A DNA stretch of 64,000 nucleotides from Bacteroidales bacterium (GCA_017935505.1 JAGBHM010000013.1:27594-91593), one strand, 5' to 3'; shown: positions 26,436-36,366, numbered from the stretch's first letter. Translations and numbers: made by a program. The notes: generated by a model from the letters alone, not told the origin.

Positions 26436-29400
26436 ATGAGTATATATCAATCAGCAGTAAAAAAACCGATTACTACAGCCCTGATCTTTGTGGCTGTGGC
26501 TATATTCGGTATTTTTTCTCTAACAAGAATTCCAATAGACTTGCTACCTGAGATAGATACAAACGCAATCATGGTCATGACTGCGTATGAGGGCGCAAGT
26601 GCTTCAGATATAGAGAATAACGTAACCAAACCCTTGGAGAACTCATTGAACAGTGTTTCAGACTTGAAACATATATCATCACAATCCAAGGAGAATATTT
26701 CAATCATCACTCTCGAGTTTGAGTATGGAATAGATATAGATGTTGCAACCAATGATGTGCGCGACAAACTTGATATGGTAAAGCAGGCTCTGCCTGATGA
26801 GGTGAACAACCCTATCATCTTCAAATTCGGTACAGATGATATTCCAATCATGATGCTCTCTGTAACTGCAGCGGAGAGTACCAGCGGTCTTTACAAGATT
26901 CTTGACGACCAGGTGGCTAACCCTCTTGCCCGTATCAGCGGAGTTGGTGCCGTTTCTGTGACCGGTTCTGCAAAACGTGAGATCAAGGTTTATTGCGACC
27001 CTCACAAACTGGAGGCATATAATCTCTCAATTGAGGCCATTTCGGGAATTATTGGTGCAGAGAACAGAAATATCCCTGGTGGTAATATTGATGTAGGTTC
27101 ACATACATATGCTTTGCGCGTGCAGAAAGAGTTTGAGGATGCCTCTGAACTTTTGAATCTTGTTGTAGGCAATTATAATGGTCAGGTTGTTTATCTTAGG
27201 GATGTTGCCCGTGTTGAGGATGGCCTGGAGGAGAGATCTCAGGAGACATACAGTAACTTGAAGAAGGGTGGTATGATCGTTATCCAGAAACAGGCTGGAG
27301 CCAACTCTGTGGCAATTTCGAAGAAAGTGATGGAGAAACTTCCTGAGATTCAGAAGACATTGCCTTCTGATATCGAGCTGGGAATTATTGTGGATACTTC
27401 AGACAATATCAAGAGAACAATCAATTCATTGTTGGAGACCATCATCATCACCTTCTTGTTGGTAATATTTGTGGTTTACAGCTTCTTGGGCCGATGGAGA
27501 GCTACATTTATCATTATGCTTACCATCCCTATATCACTGTTGGGCTCTTTGATCTACCTGTTTGCTACCGGAAGTACTTTGAATATCATTTCATTGTCAT
27601 CCCTCTCAATTGCTATCGGTATGGTTGTGGATGATGCCATTGTGGTATTGGAGAACATTACAACCCATATTGAGAGAGGTAGCCGTCCTAAGCAGGCTGC
27701 GGTGCATGCAACCAATGAGGTGGCAATTTCAGTAATTGCATCTACACTCACAATGTTGGCTGTGTTCATGCCTATGACCATGGTTACAGGTTTGAGTGGT
27801 GTGATGTTCCGTCAGTTGGGCTGGATTGTAAGTATCATTATGATTGTCTCTACTGTAGGTGCTCTTACTCTTATCCCTATGCTCTGTTCACAGCTGTTGA
27901 AACTCAATCCTTATGTGGGCAGATTCCAGAGAATGTTCTTTACTCCTATAAATAAAGCTCTGGATGCTCTTGACAGAGGTTATGGAAAACTTTTAGGGTG
28001 GGCTGTTCACCATAGAAAAACTGTAATCATGCTCGGTCTTGGAGTATTCTTTGGTACAATCCTTCTCCTTGGTCCGATGATGAAGACAGAGTTCTTCCCT
28101 GCACAGGATAACGGACGTATCTCAATAAAGATACAGTTGCCTATAGGTACACGTCAGGAGATTACAAGGGATCTTGCCCTTGAACTTGCTGAGAAGTTCA
28201 TGAAGGAGTATCCGGAGATTACAAGATGTAACGTTACCGAGGGTATGGCAGATTCAGACAACGTATTTGCCTCTATGCAGGGTAACGGTACCCACATCAT
28301 ATCATTCAATATCGCTTTGACCGATATGGAGGAGCGTGAGAGAGGTCTGTTGCAGATTTGTGACCTTATGCGTAAGGATCTTGCCAACTATCCTATAATC
28401 AGAACATTCCAGGTGAATGCCGGTGGACAGCAAGGTGGTATGTCAGGTCAGGCATCTGCGGAGATCGAAATTTACGGATATGATTTTGCTGCGACAGATA
28501 AAGTTGCCCAAGAGATAACCAACAGACTCAAATCATATGAGAAGATTGATGAGGTTATTACAAGTAGAGAAGAGTATTCTCCTGAGTATCAAGTTGATTT
28601 CGATAGAGAGAAACTATCTATCAACGGATTGAATACCTCTACAGCTGCACAGTATCTGAGAAACAGAATCAATGGTGCTTTGGCCTCTTATTATAGAGAG
28701 GATGGTGAGGAGTATGATATTACAGTAAGATATGCCCCTGAGTACCGCCAGTCGATTGAGGATATTGAGAATATTCTGATTTACAACCCTCAAGGACAAG
28801 GTATCAGAATACGTGACTTGGGTGAGGTAAAAGAGATTCTGACTCCTCCTACAATTGAGCGTAAAGACCGTGAGAGGATGGTGAAAGTGACAGCAGTATG
28901 TCCTGAGGGTATGGCTCTCTCAGATATGGTTGCCATTGTAAATAAAGAGATGGAGGCGATAGATATACCAACCGGTATTACCTGGGACCTTGGTGGTACA
29001 TATGAAGAGCAGCAGGAATCTTTTGCAGACTTGATTACATTGATGGTACTTGTTGTTATCCTTGTATTCATTGTGATGGCTGCACAGTTTGAGTCGTTGA
29101 CCTATCCGTTTGTAATTATGTTCTCAATTCCATTTGCGATAGTTGGTGTATTGATGGGATTGGTATTTACCGGAACTCCAATGGGTATTATGGCGATGGT
29201 CGGCCTGCTGATGTTGCTTGGTATTGTGGTGAAGAATGGTATTGTGCTTATCGACTACACTATCCTCTGCCGTGAGAGGGGAATGGGTATATTGCAGTCT
29301 GTGGTTACAGCCGGTAAGTCCCGTCTGAGACCGGTACTGATGACAACTCTTACCACTGTATTGGGTATGGTTCCTATGGCTATCGGAACAGGTACAGGTT

Positions 29401-29558
29401 CTGAGATGTGGAGAAGTATGGGTATGACTGTTGCATGGGGTCTGTCGGTATCTACATTGATTACATTGGTTATAGTACCTACTCTGTATGCAGTATTTGC
29501 AGGATTCGGAATTAAGAAGAACCGTAAAAAATTGGCTAAACTTTATGCTGCAAAATAG
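26436..29558 (+). CDS. RND efflux pump, inner membrane permease (HAE-1 type)
   Basis: 1040 residues with AcrB-like layout: one helix at the N terminus (PITTALIFVAVAIFGIF), a large periplasmic porter/docking loop, helices 2-6, a second large loop and helices 8-12. Proton-relay aspartates are present in helix 4 (GMVVDDAIVVLEN) and the conserved lysine region in LLGIVVKNGIVLID. DLLPEIDTNAIMV is the usual first-loop start. The family uses the proton gradient to expel hydrophobic drugs, bile salts or lipids. Substrate specificity cannot be read here. Third gene of the tetR-tolC-adaptor-pump operon. Confidence 0.96.
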   Translation: MSIYQSAVKKPITTALIFVAVAIFGIFSLTRIPIDLLPEIDTNAIMVMTAYEGASASDIENNVTKPLENSLNSVSDLKHISSQSKENISIITLEFEYGIDIDVATNDVRDKLDMVKQALPDEVNNPIIFKFGTDDIPIMMLSVTAAESTSGLYKILDDQVANPLARISGVGAVSVTGSAKREIKVYCDPHKLEAYNLSIEAISGIIGAENRNIPGGNIDVGSHTYALRVQKEFEDASELLNLVVGNYNGQVVYLRDVARVEDGLEERSQETYSNLKKGGMIVIQKQAGANSVAISKKVMEKLPEIQKTLPSDIELGIIVDTSDNIKRTINSLLETIIITFLLVIFVVYSFLGRWRATFIIMLTIPISLLGSLIYLFATGSTLNIISLSSLSIAIGMVVDDAIVVLENITTHIERGSRPKQAAVHATNEVAISVIASTLTMLAVFMPMTMVTGLSGVMFRQLGWIVSIIMIVSTVGALTLIPMLCSQLLKLNPYVGRFQRMFFTPINKALDALDRGYGKLLGWAVHHRKTVIMLGLGVFFGTILLLGPMMKTEFFPAQDNGRISIKIQLPIGTRQEITRDLALELAEKFMKEYPEITRCNVTEGMADSDNVFASMQGNGTHIISFNIALTDMEERERGLLQICDLMRKDLANYPIIRTFQVNAGGQQGGMSGQASAEIEIYGYDFAATDKVAQEITNRLKSYEKIDEVITSREEYSPEYQVDFDREKLSINGLNTSTAAQYLRNRINGALASYYREDGEEYDITVRYAPEYRQSIEDIENILIYNPQGQGIRIRDLGEVKEILTPPTIERKDRERMVKVTAVCPEGMALSDMVAIVNKEMEAIDIPTGITWDLGGTYEEQQESFADLITLMVLVVILVFIVMAAQFESLTYPFVIMFSIPFAIVGVLMGLVFTGTPMGIMAMVGLLMLLGIVVKNGIVLIDYTILCRERGMGILQSVVTAGKSRLRPVLMTTLTTVLGMVPMAIGTGTGSEMWRSMGMTVAWGLSVSTLITLVIVPTLYAVFAGFGIKKNRKKLAKLYAAK

Positions 29559-29581
29559 GCAGCCTTTAATGAATTGATGTA

Positions 29582-29872
29582 ATGAAAGCAATATTTTTAT
29601 CATATAATCAAGCCTACCACGAAGAGATTCTTGAGATTATGAGCCTTTGTGGATTGAGAGGCTATACTTATTGGGATGTTACTATGGGAAGGGGCTCATT
29701 CAAAGGTGAGCCTCACCTTGGCGACCACGCCTGGCCTACTTTGAACTCCACACTGCTCATTATGGCAGAGGACAGACTTGTTCCAGAATTCAAGAGAAGG
29801 CTTAAAGAGTTGGATTCTAAATCAGAAGCTATGGGTATGAGGTATTTTACCTGGACTATTGATGAGGAGTAG
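29582..29872 (+). CDS. Small PII-like protein at the end of the RND efflux operon
   Basis: A 96-residue soluble protein with no signal or membrane segment. Its pattern (MKAIFLSYNQAYHEEILEIM, then GYTYWDVTMGRGSFKGEP, LGDHAWPTLNSTLLIMAED) recalls the beta-alpha-beta ferredoxin-like fold of PII/CutA-type trimers. I base this on pattern, not on a search. It begins 23 bases after the pump gene and ends before a strong terminator, so it belongs to the efflux operon. Small PII-like proteins are known beside other transporters; a regulatory role on the pump is inferred. Confidence 0.65.
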   Translation: MKAIFLSYNQAYHEEILEIMSLCGLRGYTYWDVTMGRGSFKGEPHLGDHAWPTLNSTLLIMAEDRLVPEFKRRLKELDSKSEAMGMRYFTWTIDEE

Positions 29873-29898
29873 CCCTATAGTTGAACGAGATTGTACAG

Positions 29899-29932
29899 GC
29901 ACCGCAGAAGTTATTTCTGTGGTGCTTTTTTT
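29899..29932. terminator. Bidirectional terminator of the efflux operon and the glycosyltransferase gene
   Basis: GCACCGCAGAA pairs with TTTCTGTGGTGC around a short loop and is followed by seven T. On the minus strand it lies at the end of the convergent glycosyltransferase gene, whose stop codon is in the T-run. Confidence 0.85.
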
Positions 29933-31010
29933 ATAGGCTGCTGAACTTCTTGCACCCTGTAAAGAAGCGTAGGATAATGCTTCTGTTGTAGACTCCGCAA
30001 AGGTACCTCATATATGAATTGGTATAGCTGATGCAGCGGTTTGATTTGGAGGTAGTTTTCTTCATTTTGCAAAAATCCCGATGGGCTGTCAGAACTGCCT
30101 TGAAGAATGAAAATTTGCCCTGCAACAGGTAGGCAAAGGCACTGAGCATATCTATGCACATCCTTATGAAGATTGTGGTGTTTTTTCTGATAACTGATCT
30201 CTTGTCATCTTTTCTGTATGGAAGATTCTTGTACAGCATCAGCAGATTATTACGGTAATTCAGATAGAGCTTGCGGGGAGAATTGTTTGGCAGTGTGCCA
30301 CCGCCTACATGATACACAATACTTTTGGGAACAACCCATGAATGGTGGCCCATAAGTTTTGCCCTCCAGCAGAAGTCAATCTCTTCCATATGGGCAAAAA
30401 AGCTCTCGTCGAGGCCTCCAAGTTGTTTGTATATATGGCTGCGTACGATCATGCAGGCTCCTGATGCCCAGAAAATCTCCATAGGATTATCGTATTGGCC
30501 ACAGTCATCCTCTACATTTGAGAGTATACGACCCCTACAGAATGGATATCCGAAACGGTCTATGAATCCTCCACAGGCACCTGCATATTCAAACTGTTCA
30601 TTTAAGCCGGCATTGCCGGAGGTATTGTGCATAATCTCCTGATGGCGTGCTTCGGAGAGTATTTTTGGCATGCATATTCCGCATTCAGGGCTGTTGTCCA
30701 TAAAGTCTATTATAGAGTTGAGCCACCCCATGCTCACGCGGATGTCTGAATTTATCAGTACGTAGAATTCAGTGTCAATTTGGGCCAGAGCCCTGTTATA
30801 TCCACCTGTAAAACCGTAGTTCTTGTCGAATTCAATCAGTTTTACATCGGGATATTCTGATTTCAACATCTCGACAGAACCGTCAGTAGAACCGTTGTCG
30901 GCAACATAGATGGTGCCGATATCTTCCGGAGTGCACTCTATAAGTATAGGGAGATATTTCTTTAGGAACGAAGCTCCATTCCAGTTGAGTATTACTACTG
31001 CAGCTCTCAT
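29931..31010 (-). CDS. Family 2 glycosyltransferase
   Basis: A 359-residue GT-A enzyme. The start MRAAVVILNWNG leads into the Rossmann-like core; VADNGSTDGSVEML binds the nucleotide sugar; YVLINSDIR holds the acidic metal-binding position (NSD in place of DxD); ACGGFIDRFGYPF and ASGACMIVRSHIY are acceptor-side motifs seen in rhamnosyl- or glucosyltransferase-like members. A hydrophobic patch near residue 300 may attach it to the membrane. ATG at 31008-31010 was chosen; the longer frame adds 12 residues not expected in the family. Sugar and acceptor are unknown; it probably acts in surface polysaccharide or LPS synthesis. Confidence 0.88.
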   Translation of the reverse strand: MRAAVVILNWNGASFLKKYLPILIECTPEDIGTIYVADNGSTDGSVEMLKSEYPDVKLIEFDKNYGFTGGYNRALAQIDTEFYVLINSDIRVSMGWLNSIIDFMDNSPECGICMPKILSEARHQEIMHNTSGNAGLNEQFEYAGACGGFIDRFGYPFCRGRILSNVEDDCGQYDNPMEIFWASGACMIVRSHIYKQLGGLDESFFAHMEEIDFCWRAKLMGHHSWVVPKSIVYHVGGGTLPNNSPRKLYLNYRNNLLMLYKNLPYRKDDKRSVIRKNTTIFIRMCIDMLSAFAYLLQGKFSFFKAVLTAHRDFCKMKKTTSKSNRCISYTNSYMRYLCGVYNRSIILRFFTGCKKFSSL

Positions 31011-31034
31011 AATGTTGTAATTTGTATAAAGAGA

Positions 31035-31058
31035 AGGCGACCACAATTGCAGTCGCCT
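31035..31058 (-). terminator. Hairpin between peptide transporter and glycosyltransferase
   Basis: AGGCGAC pairs with GTCGCCT across a 10-base loop. On the minus strand only a mixed pyrimidine stretch follows, so it may be a weak terminator or attenuator rather than a full stop. Confidence 0.4.
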
Positions 31059-31083
31059 CCATATATATTTTGTCTGTTTTGGA

Positions 31084-32643
31084 TTAAGCAGTAACTTTTT
31101 CCAACCATTTTACCATGCCGAGCATAACACCCATAGATACAAGACATACTACGAGGAATACTGTCCAGCACTGCCAGATAGGCCAAGCGTTGTACATAAG
31201 TGGGCCGATCCAAAGAAGAAGGTTACCAAGAGCAGTAGCAGTAAGCCACAATCCCTGGCAAAGACCAAGAAGGTTCTTAGGAGCAACCTTTGAAACGAAT
31301 GACAATCCAAGAGGAGAGATGAACAACTCAGCAACTGTAAGGAAGAAGTAAGTTACGATAAGTACCCACCAGTGAGCTTTGTTTGCCATCTGCTCTGCGA
31401 TAGGAAGAGCTTTATAAGCATCTGCTGAAGGATAGCCTTTCATCATTGAGAATATTGCAAGGAACAAGAATGCCAAACCTGCGATCAACATACCGATAGC
31501 AATTTTGCGAGGAGTTGAGATTGCTCTTCCTCTCTTTGCAAGAGCTGCAAAAATTGCCATGATAATAGGAGTAAGGGTGATCACGAAGAATGGGTTGATA
31601 GCTTGCCAGATCTCTGGAGCAACTGCGGATGAATCAACGAAGTCACGCGCAAAGAATGAAAGTGACATACCGTTCTGGTGGAATGAGAACCAGAAGAAGA
31701 TTACGATACCAAGCACTGCAAACAATGCATACATTCTCTGTTTGATCTCTTTTGCCATTGCTGCTTTCTCCTCTGCTGTGTACTCTACGCTCTTTGCTGC
31801 AACTTTCTTTGCAGGAGTAGGGAACATCTTCTGTGAGAAGAAGAAGATAACCAATGAAATTACCATTGCTGCAACTGAAGCGATGAATGAGTAGTGGATA
31901 CCCTCATTGAAGATCTGCAGATACTGTTGGCAAGAAGCAGCCAAATCAGCAACTTGACCACCAGCTGCAACTATAAGCTGCTGTAGGTTTGCAAGAGCCT
32001 CAGGAGCCATTGTAGCGGCAGCATTGATGTACTCATGGCAAAGTGCAGGAAGTTGTGCATTGTATACCATACCGTTGGTACCCAACCACCACTGACGCAA
32101 TACAGGAGCTACGAAAGGAGCGATAAGACCACCAACATTGATGAATACATAGAAAATCTGGAAACCTGCATCACGTTTGTCTTTTGCAGCTTTAAGAGCC
32201 TCAGGACCTTTCTTTGCAGCCTCAGCCTCAAAATCGTCATACATCTGACCAACAATAGCCTGAAGGTTACCTTTGAAAAGACCGTTACCGAAAGCGATAA
32301 GGAACAAAGCCAAGCAAGTAAGTGCAAGCAGCCAAGTGGTGTTTCCTGCAGTTGCAAGGATAGGAATTGAGAGGATGATGTATCCTGTTGCCATAATTAC
32401 AAGACCTGTCTTGATGGTACCTTTATAATTCTGGGTACGGTCTGCGATAAGACCTCCAACAAGAGCAAGAATATAGATGCCGGCATAGAAACAAGAGTAG
32501 ATAGTACCACTCACACCCTCGCTCAAACCAAATTTAGAACAGAGGAAGAGAACGAGAACGGCATTCATGATATAATATCCGAAACGCTCTCCCATATTAC
32601 TTAGAGCCGCTGCAAGCAACCCTTTAGGATGGTTTTTAAACAT
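31084..32643 (-). CDS. POT/PTR2-family proton-dependent oligopeptide transporter
   Basis: A 519-residue major-facilitator protein with about 14 hydrophobic helices. Helix 1 has the POT signature NMGERFGYYIMNAVLVLFL; GGLIADRTQNYKGTIKTG follows helix 2; FQIFYVFINVGGLIAPFV is the PTR2 FYxxINxG motif. It imports di- and tripeptides with protons across the inner membrane, in keeping with a peptide-using gut or oral anaerobe. An inserted stretch between helices 6 and 7 (Ala-rich, about residues 200-245) is typical of Bacteroidota members. Divergent from the acyltransferase gene. Confidence 0.94.
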   Translation of the reverse strand: MFKNHPKGLLAAALSNMGERFGYYIMNAVLVLFLCSKFGLSEGVSGTIYSCFYAGIYILALVGGLIADRTQNYKGTIKTGLVIMATGYIILSIPILATAGNTTWLLALTCLALFLIAFGNGLFKGNLQAIVGQMYDDFEAEAAKKGPEALKAAKDKRDAGFQIFYVFINVGGLIAPFVAPVLRQWWLGTNGMVYNAQLPALCHEYINAAATMAPEALANLQQLIVAAGGQVADLAASCQQYLQIFNEGIHYSFIASVAAMVISLVIFFFSQKMFPTPAKKVAAKSVEYTAEEKAAMAKEIKQRMYALFAVLGIVIFFWFSFHQNGMSLSFFARDFVDSSAVAPEIWQAINPFFVITLTPIIMAIFAALAKRGRAISTPRKIAIGMLIAGLAFLFLAIFSMMKGYPSADAYKALPIAEQMANKAHWWVLIVTYFFLTVAELFISPLGLSFVSKVAPKNLLGLCQGLWLTATALGNLLLWIGPLMYNAWPIWQCWTVFLVVCLVSMGVMLGMVKWLEKVTA

Positions 32644-32708
32644 AGTTTAATTTTTTTTATGATTAATATTAATTTTATAATTGGATTATGCAGTTTTAAC
32701 ACATTTTA

Positions 32709-32738
32709 CAAAGATATAAAAAAGACGGAGTTTGCAAA
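32709..32738 (-). promoter_or_regulatory. Promoter of the peptide transporter gene
   Basis: On the minus strand TTTG (32735-32738), an 18-base spacer and TATCTTTG (32709-32716) match the Bacteroidota consensus. The start site would be near 32702. Confidence 0.65.
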
Positions 32739-32746
32739 AAAATAAA

Positions 32747-32754
32747 TATCTTTG
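32747..32754 (+). promoter_or_regulatory. -7 element of the LpxL-like acyltransferase gene
   Basis: TATCTTTG fits TAnnTTTG 21 bases before the ATG at 32775. The nearest TTTG is only 12 bases upstream, so the -33 element is poor. It implies a very short leader and rules out the TTG at 32766 as the likely start. Confidence 0.5.
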
Positions 32755-32774
32755 TAAAGAACAGTTTGTCTAAA

Positions 32775-33722
32775 ATGGTAAAAATAGTTTCATATCTGGT
32801 TTGGTTTCTTTTATATGCGGTTTCATTGCTGCCGTTGGGATTCTATTATTTCTTGTCCGACATTATGGCATGGCTGCTCAGGAGAGTATTCTCCTATAGG
32901 AAATCTGTAGTTACAGCTAATTTGGCTAGAAGCTTCCCTGAGCTGAGTTACAATGAGTTGCGTAAAATTGAGAAGGAATATTACAAATATATGTGTGATA
33001 TAATGGTTGAGAGTATCTGGCAGGTTTCGGCAACAGCAAAGCAGGTTTGTCGGATAGTTGAAGTTGAAGGGGTGGAGCTGCTCGACCGTATGGTTGCAGA
33101 GCATGGCAAAACAGTTGTGCTGACCGGACACCGTGGCAACTGGGAGCTGGTGGGGGCTATTTGTGGAGAGAGTGAAAAGAGAAGCAAGGATAGTTTTGCA
33201 AATCATCCGATTACAGTGACATACAGGATTGCCAAGAGTAAAATTTCCAATTTTCTCTTTGAGAAGATGAGGATGGAGATATACAGGAAATTCGACAACA
33301 ATGGATATATTGTGGGCTCAAAACAATTTTTGAGGCATGTGGCCAAAAGTAAAGGTAGCCATACATATATATTTATTGCCGACCAATACCCCCGTATGGG
33401 AGGAGTTCCTCTGAAATTTTTGAATCAGAATACATTTTTCTTCGACGGAGCAGAAGCTGTGGCCCGAAAAATGAATATGCCTGTAATATATCTTGACATG
33501 ATAAGGATTGAAAGGAGACGCTACAAAATGGTATTCTCCCTAATTTCCGAAAACTCCGCAGCAATGCAGAAGGGTGAGATCACGCTAGCCTATGCAAGAT
33601 TGCTGGAGGAGGGCATCCGCAAAGACAAGTATAACTGGCTGTGGAGCCATAAACGTTGGAAACGTGGTTTTACAGAGCATGATGTTGAGGTGTGCAATGA
33701 ATTATGTGGAAATGTCGGATAA
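32775..33722 (+). CDS. Lipid A biosynthesis acyltransferase (LpxL/HtrB-like)
   Basis: A 315-residue membrane-associated acyltransferase. One N-terminal helix (WFLLYAVSLLPLGFYYF) is followed by the LPLAT fold; the catalytic HxxxxE motif is GHRGNWELVG, and IADQYPRMGGVPLKFLN is the downstream substrate-binding region. YNWLWSHKRWK near the C terminus is characteristic of LpxL-type enzymes. It should add a secondary acyl chain to lipid A or act on a related lipid in the inner membrane. ATG at 32775 was preferred over an in-frame TTG at 32766. Confidence 0.92.
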   Translation: MVKIVSYLVWFLLYAVSLLPLGFYYFLSDIMAWLLRRVFSYRKSVVTANLARSFPELSYNELRKIEKEYYKYMCDIMVESIWQVSATAKQVCRIVEVEGVELLDRMVAEHGKTVVLTGHRGNWELVGAICGESEKRSKDSFANHPITVTYRIAKSKISNFLFEKMRMEIYRKFDNNGYIVGSKQFLRHVAKSKGSHTYIFIADQYPRMGGVPLKFLNQNTFFFDGAEAVARKMNMPVIYLDMIRIERRRYKMVFSLISENSAAMQKGEITLAYARLLEEGIRKDKYNWLWSHKRWKRGFTEHDVEVCNELCGNVG

Positions 33723-33728
33723 AATATT

Positions 33729-33736
33729 ATCTTTGT
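33729..33736 (+). promoter_or_regulatory. -7 element of the DUF4831 gene
   Basis: TATCTTTG directly follows the stop of the acyltransferase gene and precedes the next ATG by 26 bases. No strong -33 element is seen. Confidence 0.5.
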
Positions 33737-33761
33737 TATTTGGACATATAAAATTAACGAT

Positions 33762-34823
33762 ATGAAAATAGTAAAACCTCTTATATTGGCAGTTGCATTG
33801 CTTTTTGGATTTAATGCAAATGCCCAGATACTTAACTCTTCGGAGCCTGCTCCAGCCGGAGCTATAATCTACTCTCTGCCATCTACTACCATAAGTCTGG
33901 CTGTTACTGCGGAGCATGAATCATTTGTAGCCGGCCCCTATGCGAGATATGCCCAGAAATATCTTGGAATTGATGCGCGTACAGAGAGCGGAAATACATA
34001 TACAATAAAATCTATTGTAATGAATCCCTATATTGAGGCAGACCCTTCTGTAAGGGTGGCTGTGAATTTGGGAACATCCAAAAATGCCTCTGCAAACTTT
34101 CTGAACTTCTGTTCGCAAGGACTGATTATTACATCAGACAGCTATACCGGCAAGCCGGCACAATGGCGCTTCCCTTCTGTTGCTGGGACCGACCAGTTTG
34201 CAGCAGGAGCAACATCAAACCTCGACAACAGGACAACAACACTTTATAAAACAGTAAGAACTGCAGAGGGCCTTGAGAGAGTTCCTGTACAGCAGACCCA
34301 GGTTGTTGAGAAGAGTTTGGAGAAGAAGGCTGAAGAGACTGCTTCATTGATTTTTGCACTTCGTGAAAAGAGAATGGATATAATAACAGGCAATACAGAT
34401 GCAACTTACAGCGGTGAGGCAATGGGGGCTGCTATAGCTGAGATTACAAGGCTGGAGGAGGAGTACCTTACACTATTTATCGGAAAGAGCGTGAAGGATT
34501 GCCAGACTGTTGTGTTTGATGTAGTGCCTTCGGCAGACAATTCAGGACAGATGTATATAGCATTCCGTATCTCTGACACCCAAGGACTGGTTCCGGCATC
34601 AAATATGGGAGGCCGTCCTATTGTATTGGAGCTGCATAAGGAGAACACTTCAACAGTGGCATCTGAGAGTGCCGTATCTGCAAAGGGCCGCATATATTAC
34701 CGCAGACCGGCAACTGTTACAGCAAAAATTATGGATGGACAGAAATTGCTGTTGCAGTCGAGAATACCTGTTTATCAATTGGGAGAGACATTGTCGTTCC
34801 CTATTGATATTGCGATAAAATAA
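33762..34823 (+). CDS. DUF4831 family exported protein
   Basis: 353 residues with a signal peptide ending NANAQ. The body matches the pattern of DUF4831 proteins, a Bacteroidota family of unknown role: SLPSTTISLAVTAEH near the start, GPYARYAQKYLGIDAR, and a Glu/Lys-rich helical stretch around residue 185-200 ahead of TASLIFALREKRMDIITGN. It is expected in the periplasm or at the outer membrane. It has its own probable promoter and lies 43 bases before pepD. Confidence 0.8.
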   Translation: MKIVKPLILAVALLFGFNANAQILNSSEPAPAGAIIYSLPSTTISLAVTAEHESFVAGPYARYAQKYLGIDARTESGNTYTIKSIVMNPYIEADPSVRVAVNLGTSKNASANFLNFCSQGLIITSDSYTGKPAQWRFPSVAGTDQFAAGATSNLDNRTTTLYKTVRTAEGLERVPVQQTQVVEKSLEKKAEETASLIFALREKRMDIITGNTDATYSGEAMGAAIAEITRLEEEYLTLFIGKSVKDCQTVVFDVVPSADNSGQMYIAFRISDTQGLVPASNMGGRPIVLELHKENTSTVASESAVSAKGRIYYRRPATVTAKIMDGQKLLLQSRIPVYQLGETLSFPIDIAIK

Positions 34824-34866
34824 ATTAATAGACAAATATTCAAAAACACTTAAAACATAGAAGACA

Positions 34867-36324
34867 ATGAGTACAATTGCAGAATTGAATCCGCAGATTG
34901 TGTGGAAAAATTTTTATGAGCTTACAAAAATTCCGCGCCCTTCCAAATTTGAGAGCGAGGCAGCGAAATATATTTGTGATTTTGGTAAAAATCTCGGACT
35001 TGAGTCGTTCCAGGATGAGATAGGAAATGTGATTATCCGCAAACCTGCCACTCCAGGTATGGAGGACAGAATGGGCATTATCCTTCAGGCACATGTGGAT
35101 ATGGTTCCTCAAAAGAACAATGATGTGGAGCATGATTTCAAGAAAGATCCTATCAAACCTAGAATCGTTGATGATATGGTTTATGCAACAGGTACTACAC
35201 TTGGTGCCGACAATGGTTTGGGTTGTGCAGTTGCAATGGCTGTCCTTGAGTCGAAAGAGCTTGTTCATGGCCCTATAGAGGTTCTTATCACCATCGATGA
35301 GGAGACCGGTATGACAGGTGCACGTGCACTTAAACCAGGTGTTCTGAATGGTGATATCCTCATCAACCTCGATTCTGAGACTGAAGGTGAGCTTTATGTA
35401 GGCTGTGCCGGTGGTCTCGACTGTTCTGCTGTATTTAACTATACAACAGAGGCTGTTCCTGCAGGTTATGTAGGTAAAAAACTTAATGTAAAAGGCCTTG
35501 TAGGCGGTCACTCAGGAATGGATATCATACTTTATCGTGCAAATGCAAATAAAGTAATGGTGAGAGCACTCCTTCCTCTTGTTAAAGATCTTGGCGCAAA
35601 ACTTATCAGCGTAGAGGGTGGAAATATGCGTAATGCAATTCCTCGTGAGGCTGAGGCTGTTATCGCAATTCCTGCAGATAAAGTAGCTGAGGCTGAGGCT
35701 GTTGTTGCAAAAGTTTGTGCAGAGGTTAAAGTTGAGTATGCCGCTACCGACAAAGATGCCAATGTATATCTTGAGGATGCTGCAGTTGCAGGTGAGGCAA
35801 TATGCCAGGATGTTGCAGTTGCCCTTTGCCGTGCTCTGTATGTATGTCCTAATGGAGTTGAGAGAATGAGCAATGCAATGCCTGGTCTTGTGGAGACTTC
35901 AAACAATATGGCTATTGTAAAATCTGAGGATGGTACAATTAAAGTACACTCTTTGATGAGAAGCTCTGTTGATACTGCAAAAGATGACTTGGCTGTGAGA
36001 ATGCGTGCAGCATTTGAGTTGGCAGGCGCTGAGGTGTCATTTGCCGGTGGTTATTCAGGTTGGGCTCCAAATATGGCTTCTCCTATCTTGAGGGAGATGA
36101 AGGCTGTTTATGAGAAACTTTACGGCAAACAGCCAGCTGTAATGGCAATCCATGCAGGTCTTGAGTGCGGTATCCTTGGCGGTACTTATCCAAACTGGGA
36201 TATGGTATCTTGCGGCCCTACAATCTTCTCTCCTCACTCTCCAGATGAAAGAGTAAATATCGAGTCTGTAGGAAAATGGTGGGAGTTTGTTAAAGAGGTA
36301 TTGAAAGAGGCTCCTAAAAAATAA
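34867..36324 (+). CDS. pepD: Aminoacyl-histidine dipeptidase (peptidase D, M20 family)
   Basis: A 485-residue cytosolic dipeptidase. The di-zinc site motifs of family M20C are present: ILQAHVDMVPQ, TLGADNGLGCA (bridging Asp), TIDEETGMTGA (general-base Glu plus ligand Glu), INLDSETEGE and a distal HAGLECG histidine. It cleaves Xaa-His and other dipeptides, matching the peptide transporter nearby. A strong terminator follows. Confidence 0.95.
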   Translation: MSTIAELNPQIVWKNFYELTKIPRPSKFESEAAKYICDFGKNLGLESFQDEIGNVIIRKPATPGMEDRMGIILQAHVDMVPQKNNDVEHDFKKDPIKPRIVDDMVYATGTTLGADNGLGCAVAMAVLESKELVHGPIEVLITIDEETGMTGARALKPGVLNGDILINLDSETEGELYVGCAGGLDCSAVFNYTTEAVPAGYVGKKLNVKGLVGGHSGMDIILYRANANKVMVRALLPLVKDLGAKLISVEGGNMRNAIPREAEAVIAIPADKVAEAEAVVAKVCAEVKVEYAATDKDANVYLEDAAVAGEAICQDVAVALCRALYVCPNGVERMSNAMPGLVETSNNMAIVKSEDGTIKVHSLMRSSVDTAKDDLAVRMRAAFELAGAEVSFAGGYSGWAPNMASPILREMKAVYEKLYGKQPAVMAIHAGLECGILGGTYPNWDMVSCGPTIFSPHSPDERVNIESVGKWWEFVKEVLKEAPKK

Positions 36325-36366
36325 TTGGCCGTTGAAGAATAATCCGTTAAGCGGATTTGTAAACAG

